From the NCBI RefSeq assembly GCF_900187385.1, contig NZ_FYEY01000001.1, forward strand, positions 5,022,001 to 5,086,000: a stretch of DNA of 64,000 nucleotides, given 5' to 3'. This stretch comes from Streptomyces sp. 2114.4. Lineage in GTDB: Bacteria; Actinomycetota; Actinomycetes; Streptomycetales; Streptomycetaceae. This document shows, in pieces, positions 1 through 9,197 of the stretch (the first letter of the stretch is position 1; every line of letters begins with the position of its first letter). Under the pieces are notes generated by a model. The model worked only from the letters and a program-made list of their open reading frames with translations. It was not told the origin of the DNA and did no database searches. Both the position numbers and the translations under genes were made by a program.

Positions 1-1425
1 CTCTCCTTCGTCCTGCGCTGGTACGGCCGGCTGACGCTTGCCTTCCTCTATGTGTCGCTGCTGGTGACAGGGTTCGGTGCCGGGATCGGCATCATCGGCG
101 CGGGATGGCCGTTCTCGGAACTGCTTCCGGACGGGCTGAACTCCCTGACGAGTGACGGCTCGGGCGCGTCCGGCTCCTTCTACGACGCCGGCGTCGGCAG
201 TGCGTATGGCAGCGGCAGCACGTACGACGGTGCCGGTGCACTGGGCGGCATCCTGTTCGCGGTGTGGGTCGCGCTGCTGCTGCCGCTGGCCGTGGCCGGG
301 CTGGTCGCGCTGCAGCGCGGGCAGTTCGCCCGGGTGCTGGCGGGCGAACTGTCCCGGGAGCGCTTCCCGGACGTGATGTCCGACCCCGCCGAACGGGCCG
401 AGGGCCACCGCTTCCAGCGGCTGCGGGACCGGGTGCGGATCGAGCAGCACGGGCCGCTGGTGATGTACCGGGCCGCCGACCCGTTCTGCGGCGCCGGTTA
501 CCCGTACAAGGCCTGGTCGCTGTCGGTGGAGTTGAACCCCCGGGCGGACCGGGAGGCCGAGCCGCTGGACAACAGCGCCATCCTGGCCCGGATCGTGCCG
601 CTGGTGGCGGCGCTGCGGGTGCCGTCGCCGCACGGTTCGCCCCAGGTGGCGGCCGCGGTACGCGACCGGCTGCGCGCGCTGGAGATCGACGAGTGCGTGT
701 TCCTGCCGGCCGAGGGGCTGCCGGCCCGCGAAGCGGCGCCGTACGCACCCGACGCGTTCGAGGCGCACCGCGTGCGGGCGGTGGAGGAGGGCGGTGAGAC
801 CCGCCGGCACTTCCTGCGGATCCGGGTCGGCGGCTGGAACGAGGGCATCGTCACCACGCTGTTCGTCCGGGTGCACACCCAGGGCGGGATGCTGATGCTG
901 GAGATCGCGCCGCATGTGCTGTTGCCGCTGCGGCAGCTCTTCCAGGACGCCGACCGGATCGCCCACCAGTACCGTCACCACCACCACTTCGGCAAGGCGG
1001 TGTGGGCGCTGTCCCGCACCCCCAGCTCCGCCGGACACGCCCTCGCCACGCTGGTGCGCGGACTGCTGTCAGTCTGGCGGCTGGCGGTCGGCGGGCACGG
1101 TGCGGCGCTGCCCGAGGGCCCCGGCGCCTCCGTACGCGAACTGGGCTCCTTCGGGGAGTCCTCGCTGTTCCAGGACATGGACGTGGCCCGCTACCTGAAG
1201 ACCATTCAGCAGCGGGTGGCGGCCGGGGTGACCACGGCACTGCGCGAGGCCGGCTATCAGACCGACGAGTTCGAGCAGCGGATCGTGCATGTCGCCGAGG
1301 GCGGCGTCTACGTCGAGTCCGCACAGGGCGCCGTCGGGATCGGCGACCACAACACCATCACCCACCACTCCACCACCCGGCGCGGCGCCGAGACGAAGGG
1401 AAGTGCCCAGCGTGGCAACGGCTGA
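1..1425 (+). CDS. Membrane protein with GDHNT tail, 5' end outside window
   Basis: The reading frame is open from base 1, so the true start lies upstream; an internal GTG at 52 is probably not the start. Two hydrophobic helices are visible, about codons 11-36 and 83-100, separated by a Gly/Ser/Asp-rich loop. A long hydrophilic domain follows, rich in Arg and His with a short His run near codon 325. The C-terminus carries Ile-Gly-Asp-His-Asn-Thr (about codons 447-453), and the same motif recurs in the next protein. The stop overlaps the start of the next gene, so the two are translationally coupled. I do not recognise the family and assign no function. Confidence 0.75.
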   Translation, partial: LSFVLRWYGRLTLAFLYVSLLVTGFGAGIGIIGAGWPFSELLPDGLNSLTSDGSGASGSFYDAGVGSAYGSGSTYDGAGALGGILFAVWVALLLPLAVAGLVALQRGQFARVLAGELSRERFPDVMSDPAERAEGHRFQRLRDRVRIEQHGPLVMYRAADPFCGAGYPYKAWSLSVELNPRADREAEPLDNSAILARIVPLVAALRVPSPHGSPQVAAAVRDRLRALEIDECVFLPAEGLPAREAAPYAPDAFEAHRVRAVEEGGETRRHFLRIRVGGWNEGIVTTLFVRVHTQGGMLMLEIAPHVLLPLRQLFQDADRIAHQYRHHHHFGKAVWALSRTPSSAGHALATLVRGLLSVWRLAVGGHGAALPEGPGASVRELGSFGESSLFQDMDVARYLKTIQQRVAAGVTTALREAGYQTDEFEQRIVHVAEGGVYVESAQGAVGIGDHNTITHHSTTRRGAETKGSAQRGNG

Positions 1426-1786
1426 CGAGCGCGGCAACGGCATCCACATCGGCAGCGTCCGGGGTGCCTTCGCCATCGGCGACCACAACACGGTGACCCA
1501 CAACGAAGGTGCGGCCGTGCCCGCGGGGGACCCGGCGCAGGAGGAACTGCTGCGCGCCGTCCGCGCACTGCGCGACGACCTGTCGCGGGCGGTGGAGAGC
1601 CCGCAGATCACGGCCCTGAGCGGGGAACTGGCCGAGACCGAAACGGAGATCGCGGACACCGGTGCGGCGGGTCCCGGCCGGCTGGCCCGGCTGCGTACGG
1701 CGCTTGCGGATGCCGGGGGCGTGGTAGGGCTGCTGGCCTCCGGTGCCGCGGTGACGCAGGCGGTCGCGGCCCTGGTGGGAGGCTGA
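1412..1786 (+). CDS. Small GDHNT-motif protein
   Basis: A 124-aa hypothetical protein. I chose GTG at 1412, which overlaps the upstream stop at 1423-1425 and follows a GAAGGGA ribosome site at 1395-1401; an ATG at 1289 would overlap the upstream gene by more than 130 bases. The N-terminus reads IHIG then an AIGDHNTVTH stretch nearly matching the upstream protein's tail. The middle (about residues 40-85) is charged and heptad-like, probably helical or coiled coil. The C-terminus is Ala/Gly/Val-rich and could be a weak membrane helix. Together with the flanking membrane proteins it looks like one component of a multi-protein complex. Function unknown. Confidence 0.7.
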   Translation: MATADERGNGIHIGSVRGAFAIGDHNTVTHNEGAAVPAGDPAQEELLRAVRALRDDLSRAVESPQITALSGELAETETEIADTGAAGPGRLARLRTALADAGGVVGLLASGAAVTQAVAALVGG

Positions 1787-1788
1787 GG

Positions 1789-2721
1789 ATGAAGCGCGGC
1801 GGACAGGCCCGCTGGAACGACGAGACCCAGCGCTGGGAGGACGGCGCCCCGACGCCCGCGCCCTACACGGGCCCGATGCCGCCCCGGCCCTCCTTCACGC
1901 CGTCGGCGGGCGGGCCGTCGGCGGGCGGGACACCGGTGGGCGGCACGGCGGGTACCGTCCCCCCGCCGGCCACCGAACCGCTCTCGGCCCCTGAACCGCT
2001 CTTCGCCCCCGATTCGCTCTACGCCCCCTTGCCGGCCGACGCGCCCGCAGCCGGGTTCCGGCACCGCACGGCGCTGGTCGCGGGTGCGGCGGTGGCCGTG
2101 ATCGCGGCGGCCGCCGGCGGCGGCTATCTGCTCTGGGGCCACCCGGGCGACGAGCCCGCCGCCGCCCGCCCGGCGGCCCGCACCAAGGCATCCGCCTCGG
2201 ACCACACGGCCACCACCGCCTCGCCCTCCGGCGCCACGGCCGGCACCGGGTCCCCCACTCCGCTCTCCACCGAGCTGCCCGACGGCTACCGCCTCGTCCA
2301 TGACGAGAAGGGCTTCACCCTGGCCGTACCCAAGACCTGGCAGCGCAGCGAACGCCGGACGGGGGTGTTCTACACCGCCCCGGACGACCGCGGGCTGTTG
2401 CAGATCTTTGAGGTCAGCGAACCGGACACCACCCCGTACGAGGCGTTGGAGACGGCGTCGCGGGGGCTGTCGGGCAACCCCGGCTACAAGGAAATAAGCC
2501 TCGAACCACTGGGGTACCCGGGTCCCGGCGCCGACGCCACGCAACTGGTCTACGCCTATGACAGCGAGCGGCTGGGTGAGCGGGTCAAGGTCGTCGACTG
2601 TGCCTTCACCGCCGCCGACGGCCGCCAGTTCGCCGTACTCGTCCTGGGCCCCGAGGCCGACTGGCCGGAGCAGGAGGAAACCCAGCAGAACGTCCTGCGG
2701 AGCTTCGTCCCCGGCCGCTGA
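1789..2721 (+). CDS. Single-pass membrane protein with extracytoplasmic domain
   Basis: A 310-aa protein starting two bases after the previous stop. It opens with a WNDETQRWEDG stretch and a Pro/Ala/Gly-rich cytoplasmic segment, then one membrane helix (about residues 86-108) and a Ser/Thr/Ala-rich linker. A folded domain begins near residue 165 (GYRLVHDEKGFTLAVPKTW). Such domains occur outside the membrane helix in Streptomyces Ser/Thr kinases and related sensors, but no kinase domain is present here. The three-gene set with GDHNT proteins suggests a membrane-associated sensing or defence role; that is inference from context. Confidence 0.7.
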   Translation: MKRGGQARWNDETQRWEDGAPTPAPYTGPMPPRPSFTPSAGGPSAGGTPVGGTAGTVPPPATEPLSAPEPLFAPDSLYAPLPADAPAAGFRHRTALVAGAAVAVIAAAAGGGYLLWGHPGDEPAAARPAARTKASASDHTATTASPSGATAGTGSPTPLSTELPDGYRLVHDEKGFTLAVPKTWQRSERRTGVFYTAPDDRGLLQIFEVSEPDTTPYEALETASRGLSGNPGYKEISLEPLGYPGPGADATQLVYAYDSERLGERVKVVDCAFTAADGRQFAVLVLGPEADWPEQEETQQNVLRSFVPGR

Positions 2722-2758
2722 GCGCCGCGCACGACCGCCGGGCCCGGGGGGCGGGGGC

Positions 2759-2968
2759 TTACCCGGGCAGCTCCGTCCGCTCCCACCACTCGTAGACGGG
2801 CAGGGCCCCCTCGGCGGTGTGCTTCTGCCGGCTGGTGGCCCGGAAGTGTTCATAGCCGTTCCGGAACGGGATCTTCAGCTCGGCCCCGGGAGGATCGACC
2901 GGCACGATCCGCTCGGGGAGCTCTTCGGGGCCGCCTTCGAGCACCGCTTTCGCCGCTGTGTCAGCCAT
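2759..2968 (-). CDS. DUF5988 family small protein
   Basis: A 69-aa protein starting MADTAAKAVLEGGPEELPERI and ending in a YEWWERTELPG-type tail. The pattern of an LEGGPxxLP start, a GYEHF centre and a PVYxWxxRT end is what I know as DUF5988, common in Streptomyces and often near antibiotic-related or regulatory genes. ATG at 2968 was chosen because conservation begins there, although the frame is open further upstream. Biochemical role unknown. It lies downstream of, and on the same strand as, the Uma2-family gene. Confidence 0.75.
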   Translation of the reverse strand: MADTAAKAVLEGGPEELPERIVPVDPPGAELKIPFRNGYEHFRATSRQKHTAEGALPVYEWWERTELPG

Positions 2969-3045
2969 GCCTGCATTTTCGTCCGGCCCGCCGCCCGCGG
3001 CCCCTCCGGTTCGGCAGGCCGGGTGACGGCGCCGCGAGTGCGACC

Positions 3046-3627
3046 TCAGTCGCGGGGGAACTCGGCGGTGGAGAGAGTGATGCCGACGACGGTGTGGGTG
3101 AGATCGATGGGCATGCCGTAAGCGACGGTGATGTCGACCTTGTAGTCGCCGTCCTGTGGGTCGGTGAACACGCGGCACCGGCCGAGGTAAGGGTCGGCGA
3201 TCAAGTACACCGGGACCTCGGCCAGCGCATAGGCCGTCTTCTTCGGGCCGTAGTCGTTCTTGCCGGTGCTCTCGGAGATGACCTCGGCGACGAATTCGAT
3301 GTCCTGGTAGCGCGGTTGGTTCTTGTCGTTCTTGGTGGCCTCTTCGGCCAGTGCCACCAGGTCGGAGGCGAACCCGTTCAGATGGCCGGGAAAGTCAATA
3401 CGCACGTCGGACAGCACGCGCTTCCTCGGATACCGGGTGCGGAGCTGTTCGTAGATGTCAGCGATGGTCTCCCAGTGCGTGCCCCGCTGCGGCGCCATGT
3501 AGATGGTCCCCTCGACGATCTCAACCTTGTAGCCCTCGGGGATGTGCATCTGCTCCACGCGCTCGAACATGTCGTCCAGCTCGCCGCTCTCGGCCATCTC
3601 GGTCCTGTCGGTCAGTTCGATGGTCAC
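3046..3627 (-). CDS. Uma2 family (DUF820) putative endonuclease
   Basis: A 193-aa protein. GTG at 3627 is preceded on the minus strand by a GGGGAGGAGC ribosome site. It contains the Uma2 core: YKVEIVEGTIYMAP near residue 27, SDVRIDF, an SDLVAL stretch with the conserved Asp, and FVAEVISESTGKNDYGPKK near residue 105, where acidic and Lys residues form the PD-(D/E)xK-like nuclease site. It ends with a beta-rich segment. Streptomyces genomes carry many Uma2 copies of unknown biological role; nuclease activity is inferred from fold relationships only. Confidence 0.85.
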   Translation of the reverse strand: MTIELTDRTEMAESGELDDMFERVEQMHIPEGYKVEIVEGTIYMAPQRGTHWETIADIYEQLRTRYPRKRVLSDVRIDFPGHLNGFASDLVALAEEATKNDKNQPRYQDIEFVAEVISESTGKNDYGPKKTAYALAEVPVYLIADPYLGRCRVFTDPQDGDYKVDITVAYGMPIDLTHTVVGITLSTAEFPRD

Positions 3628-3753
3628 CGTGCCGCTCCTCCCCGCTGCCGCGCGGGCGCGGGCAGCCGCACGGTTCAACGATACGAATGTACGAGCGGTT
3701 ACGCACCGCACGTGTTACGCACCGTAGGCGCGGGAGGAACGGGTCACGTGGGG

Positions 3754-4578
3754 TCACGCCCCCTGCGAATCCTTCAGCCGGTTCTCCAGTACGGAGATGT
3801 CGGCCGTGTCGCCGGGGGCGGGGGTCTTGGTGGAGACGGGGGTGTTGTAGTTGCTGAGCAGGATGGTGCCGGAGCGGTCGTCGAGCTCGGCGGTGAGTTT
3901 GCGGGGGTAGTGCTTGCCCTCGATGGCCACGTAGAGGGTCTGCACGTCCCCCTTGGCCTTCTTGATGACGGGCAGGACGCGGGTGCCCTCCTCGGTGGTC
4001 GGCCGGCCCTTGGTGAGGGCGACCGCGGGGGCGTGGGAGGGGGTTGAGGGGGTGTGGCCGCCGGACGAGGGCTTCTCGGGGGTCGAGGCCGATTTCTGGA
4101 AGGCCTTGAGGTCGCAGGCGGCGGCCAGGTTGCGCAGGAACGTGTTCTTCGTCGTGCCGTGCAGGAACGTGTTCTTGTACTTCGTCGCGGCTTCCTCGCC
4201 CGATTTGCCGGGCAGCTGGCCCTTCCAGAAGGCCGCGTCCGGCTTCATCCAGACCTCGTTTCCGCGCTTGATGAGCTGAACGCTGCCGTACTTGCCCTTA
4301 CTGATGGCGCCGGTGCAATTACCGGCGCGGTCGAGGGTGAGGTCGAGTTTGGTGGGATCAGTGCTGGTCCGGGTGCGCAACCGCAGGGATTGCGCGCCGA
4401 CCAATTGCTGGAGGGCATCATCGGCGATCTGCTGGGCCGATTTGTTCGCGAGATCGCCTTCGCCGCCGTCCGAGGTCTCCGCCGCCGCCGCGGCCGTGGT
4501 GCAGGTGATCCCGGCTATCAGGGTCACGCCGCAGGTCAGTGCCGCGGTGACAGAGGCGGCACGCCGTCTGCTGGTCAT
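3754..4578 (-). CDS. Secreted LolA-like/LppX-type protein
   Basis: A 274-aa protein. ATG at 4578 follows a GGAGG site; an upstream in-frame ATG lacks one. The first 37 residues form a signal peptide (basic MTSRRRAAS, hydrophobic core, Ala-rich cleavage site). No clear lipobox precedes the one Cys in that region. The mature part has the pattern of actinobacterial LppX/LprG/LolA-like proteins: ADDALQQL, a DLTLDRAGNC strand, GSVQLIKRGNEVWMKPD, then a Ser/Thr/Pro linker. These bind lipids or act in envelope homeostasis, often under sigma-factor control; the ligand is not predictable here. Confidence 0.75.
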   Translation of the reverse strand: MTSRRRAASVTAALTCGVTLIAGITCTTAAAAAETSDGGEGDLANKSAQQIADDALQQLVGAQSLRLRTRTSTDPTKLDLTLDRAGNCTGAISKGKYGSVQLIKRGNEVWMKPDAAFWKGQLPGKSGEEAATKYKNTFLHGTTKNTFLRNLAAACDLKAFQKSASTPEKPSSGGHTPSTPSHAPAVALTKGRPTTEEGTRVLPVIKKAKGDVQTLYVAIEGKHYPRKLTAELDDRSGTILLSNYNTPVSTKTPAPGDTADISVLENRLKDSQGA

Positions 4579-4741
4579 CTCGGTACCTCCGGTCCCGAGG
4601 GAACAGTCCGCCAGGTACATACGGCTATTCAGGGTACGTTCCTGGACATTCCGCCGCACATTCAGTGAGTCGAATCACTTTCCATGAAGCTGTGGGCATA
4701 GATACGCGGCTTCAGGGGAGGGGTCCCCGTTGCTGGTGACG

Positions 4742-4760
4742 CCAGTGGTTGCACCAGTGG
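4742..4760 (+). promoter_or_regulatory. Direct repeat ahead of betaine operon
   Basis: CCAGTGG occurs twice, separated by TTGCA, about 30 bases before the betB start and just before its ribosome site. The 12-base spacing would place a protein dimer roughly one turn apart. It may be an operator for an osmotic or choline regulator; no regulator gene lies next to it. The rest of the 4579-4791 intergenic stretch shows no clear hairpin. Confidence 0.3.
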
Positions 4761-4791
4761 GAACAGAACGGTAACCGGAAGGCAGAACGAC

Positions 4792-6300
4792 GTGTCGTCA
4801 ATCGAGACCATTCACGTAGACGGGGTGTGGCTCGCGGCCGCAGCCGGCGAAACGCGGGAGGTCCTCGACCCCGCCGACGCGACGACGCTCCAGCTGGTCT
4901 CCGAGGGGAGTGCGAAGGACGCCGACGCCGCGGTCGAGGCCGCCCGCCGGGCCTTCGACAACGGCGCGGGCGCCTGGCCCCGTACGGCCGTCGCCGAACG
5001 CTCCGCGCTGCTGCGCCGGGTCGCCGACCTGCTCCAGCGCGACCGTGAGGAGATCGCCCTCATCGAGAGCCGGGACACCGGCAAGACGCTGGAAGAGGGC
5101 CGGGTCGACGTCGACGACGTCACCAACGCCTTCCGTTACTTCGCCGACCTGGTGATGAACGAGAGCGGCGGCCGGGTCGTCGACGCCGGATCGCCCGATG
5201 TGCACAGCATCGTCGTGCATGAGCCGGTCGGTGTCTGCGCGCTCATCACGCCGTGGAACTACCCCCTGCTGCAGGCGAGTTGGAAGATCGCGCCGGCCCT
5301 CGCGGCCGGCAACACTTTTGTGATCAAGCCCAGCGAGGTCACCCCGCTGTCGACCGTGCACCTGATCAAGCTGCTGGTCGAGGCCGGGCTGCCGGCCGGG
5401 GTCGCCAACCTCGTCACCGGCGCGGGTCTGCCGGTCGGCCAGCGGCTGGCCGAGCACCCGGACGTCGACCTGTTCTCCTTCACCGGTGGCCTGGTCAGCG
5501 GGACGAAGGCGGGCGCGGCGGCGGTCTCCGGCGCCAAGAAGATCGCGCTGGAGCTGGGCGGCAAGAACCCCAATGTGGTGTTCGCCGACGCCTGCGCCAC
5601 CGACGAGGGCTTCGACACCGCCGTCGACCAGGCGCTGAACGCCGCCTTCATCCACAGCGGCCAGGTCTGCTCGGCCGGTGCCCGGCTGATCATCGAGGAG
5701 TCGGTGCGCGACCGCTTCGTCGCCGAGCTCGCCCGCCGCGCCGAGAAGATCAAGCTCGGCCGCGGCACCGAGGACGGCGTCGAGTGCGGCCCGGTCGTCT
5801 CCCAGCAGCAGCTCGACAAGGTCGAGGCGTACGTCGCCTCCGCGCTCGCCGAGGGTGCCCAGCTGCGCTGCGGCGGCTCCCGGCCCGAGCCGTCCGACGT
5901 CCGGCCGGCCACCGGCTACTTCTACGCGCCGACCGTGCTCGACGGCTGCCACCGCGAGATGAAGGTGATCCGCGAGGAGACCTTCGGGCCGATCCTGACG
6001 GTCGAGACCTTCACCACCGAGGACGAGGCCGTGGCGCTCGCCAACGACACCGAGTACGGCCTGGCCGGCGCGGTGTTCTCCGGCGACACCGCACGCGCCC
6101 GCCGGGTCGCGGCGCGGCTGCGGCACGGCACGATCTGGATCAACGACTACCACCCCTACCTCCCGCAGGCGGAGTGGGGCGGCTTCGGCAAGTCCGGCAT
6201 AGGCAGGGAATTGGGCCCCGCAGGTCTGGACGAGTACCGCGAGAGCAAGCACATTTACGAAAACCTCCGGCCGGAGCCGGTGCGCTGGTTCGCGGGCTGA
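4792..6300 (+). CDS. betB: Betaine aldehyde dehydrogenase
   Basis: A 502-aa NAD(P)+-dependent aldehyde dehydrogenase oxidising betaine aldehyde to glycine betaine in the cytoplasm. Family landmarks: PWNYPLLQ near residue 154, the general-base Glu in LELGGKNP (about Glu254), the catalytic Cys in GQVCSAG (about Cys293), and EETFGPIL near 398. Full family length. GTG at 4792 follows a GGAAGGCAG site. It is the first gene of an operon followed 58 bases later by the choline-oxidising partner and then an ABC importer, which makes betaine the likely substrate. A generic aminoaldehyde substrate is the alternative. Confidence 0.93.
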   Translation: MSSIETIHVDGVWLAAAAGETREVLDPADATTLQLVSEGSAKDADAAVEAARRAFDNGAGAWPRTAVAERSALLRRVADLLQRDREEIALIESRDTGKTLEEGRVDVDDVTNAFRYFADLVMNESGGRVVDAGSPDVHSIVVHEPVGVCALITPWNYPLLQASWKIAPALAAGNTFVIKPSEVTPLSTVHLIKLLVEAGLPAGVANLVTGAGLPVGQRLAEHPDVDLFSFTGGLVSGTKAGAAAVSGAKKIALELGGKNPNVVFADACATDEGFDTAVDQALNAAFIHSGQVCSAGARLIIEESVRDRFVAELARRAEKIKLGRGTEDGVECGPVVSQQQLDKVEAYVASALAEGAQLRCGGSRPEPSDVRPATGYFYAPTVLDGCHREMKVIREETFGPILTVETFTTEDEAVALANDTEYGLAGAVFSGDTARARRVAARLRHGTIWINDYHPYLPQAEWGGFGKSGIGRELGPAGLDEYRESKHIYENLRPEPVRWFAG

Positions 6301-6358
6301 CACCCGCCCCGTCACAGCACCACCCGCACCACGCACATTGTAAGAAGGAGCACCCCCA

Positions 6359-7899
6359 ATGCCTGTGTATGACTATGTCGTTGTCGGCGGCGGCACCGCC
6401 GGTTCCGTCATCGCCTCCCGCCTCACCGAGGACCCGGACGTCACCGTCGCCGTCATCGAGGGCGGTCCGACCGACATCGACCGCGAGGACGTCCTGACGC
6501 TGCGCAAGTGGCTCGGCCTGCTCGGCGGAGACCTGGACTACGAGTACACGACCACCGAGCAGCCGCGCGGCAACTCGCACATCCTGCACAGCCGCGCCAA
6601 GGTCCTCGGCGGGTGCTCCTCGCACAACACGCTGATCTCGTTCAAGCCGCTGCCGTCCGACTGGGACGAGTGGGAAGAGGCGGGCGCCACCGGCTGGAAC
6701 GCCCGGGAGATGGACCCCTACTTCGGCAAGCTGCGCAACAACATCGTGCGGGTGGCCAAGAAGGACCAGAACGAGATCGCCAGCGACTGGATCGAGGCCA
6801 CCAAGACGGCCCTCGGTGTCCCCGAGGTCGTCGGCTTCAACGACCGGCCCTTCGAGGAGGGCGTCGGCTTTTTCGACCTCTCCTACCACCCGGAGAACAA
6901 CAAGCGCTCCTCCGCGTCCGTCGCCTACCTCCACCCGCACATCGAGGCCGGCGACCGCCCGAACCTCACGCTGATGCTGGAGACCTGGGCGCACAAGCTG
7001 GAGCTGGACGGCACCACGGCCAAGGGCGTCCACGTCCGCACGAAGGACGGCGAGGAGGTCTACGTCGAGGCCGCCCGCGAGGTGCTGGTGTGCGCCGGCG
7101 CCGTCGACACCCCGCGGCTGCTGATGCACTCCGGCATCGGACCGCGCAAGGACCTGGAGGCGCTGGGTCTGCCCTGCGTGCTCGACCTGCCGGGCGTCGG
7201 CGAGAACCTGATCGACCACCCCGAGTCGGTGATCGTCTGGGAGACGAACGGACCGATCCCGGGCAACTCCGCGATGGACTCCGACGCGGGCCTGTTCGTC
7301 AAGCGGGACCCGGAGCACAAGGGCCCCGACCTGATGTTCCACTTCTACCAAATCCCGTTCACCGACAACCCCGAGCGACTGGGCTACGAGCGCCCCGAGC
7401 ACGGCGTGTCGATGACGCCGAACATCCCCAAGTCCCGCTCCCGCGGCCGGCTCTACCTGACCTCCGCCGACCCCGAGGTCAAGCCGGCCCTCGACTTCAA
7501 GTACTTCGAGGACGAGGGTGACTACGACGGTCAGACCCTCGTCGACGGCATCAAGCTGGCCCGCAAGGTCGCCCAGGCCGAGCCGTTCAAGAAGTGGCTC
7601 AAGCGCGAGGTCTTCCCAGGCCCCGAGGTCACCGACGACGCGGAGATCAGCGAGCTGGTGCGCAAGGCGGCCCACACCGTCTACCACCCGGCCGGCACCT
7701 GCAAGATGGGCGCCGCCGACGACCGGCTGGCCGTGGTCGACCCCGAGTTGAAGATCCGCGGACTGGCCGGCATCCGTATCGCCGACGCCTCCGTTTTCCC
7801 GACCATGCCTGCCGTCAACCCGATGCTGGGCGTGCTCATGGTGGGAGAGAAGTGCGCCGAAATGCTCCGCAAGGCCCCGACCCAAGGAGGTGATGCGTG

Positions 7900-7900
<1 letters not shown>
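6359..7900 (+). CDS. betA: Choline dehydrogenase (GMC oxidoreductase)
   Basis: A 513-aa FAD enzyme of the glucose-methanol-choline family, here the step choline to betaine aldehyde. The N-terminal dinucleotide fold VVVGGGTAGSVIASRL ends with the acidic ribose-binding residue in VIEGG. The second GMC signature (CAGAVDTPRLLMHSGIG) is near residue 244. The active-site His in YHPAGTCKMG (about His443) and Asn in AVNPMLG (about Asn487) are both present. The start has an AAGAAGGAG ribosome site. Its stop overlaps the ATPase start by one base, showing tight coupling of oxidation and uptake genes. Confidence 0.92.
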
Positions 7901-9026
<1,126 letters not shown>

Positions 9027-9027
<1 letters not shown>

Positions 9028-9197
9028 TGTACGCCGCCACCACCCACCGCGGCGCCGTGCGCGCCGTCGGTTCCAGAGCTCCCGCGGCCACGCCGCGGGC
9101 CCGGCTGCGCGCCACCCTGCTGCGCCACTGGCGTGAGGCCCAGCGCTGCGCCGCCCTGAATATGCCCACCGGCACCGTGAAGCGGGGGCGAGCATGA
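9027..9197 (+). CDS. Coupled 56-aa micro-ORF in betaine operon
   Basis: ATG at 9027 shares one base with the ATPase stop (TGATG), and its own stop overlaps the permease start (ATGA at 9194-9197), so translation could run through without a gap. Codons end in G or C in roughly 88 percent of cases, matching neighbouring genes. The product is basic (many Arg) and ends in LNMPTGTVKRGRA, resembling the recognition helix of sigma-70 region 4 or other HTH proteins (typical GTVKSR). It may be a vestigial HTH, a small regulatory or assembly peptide, or only a translational bridge. No homologue is recognised. Confidence 0.55.
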
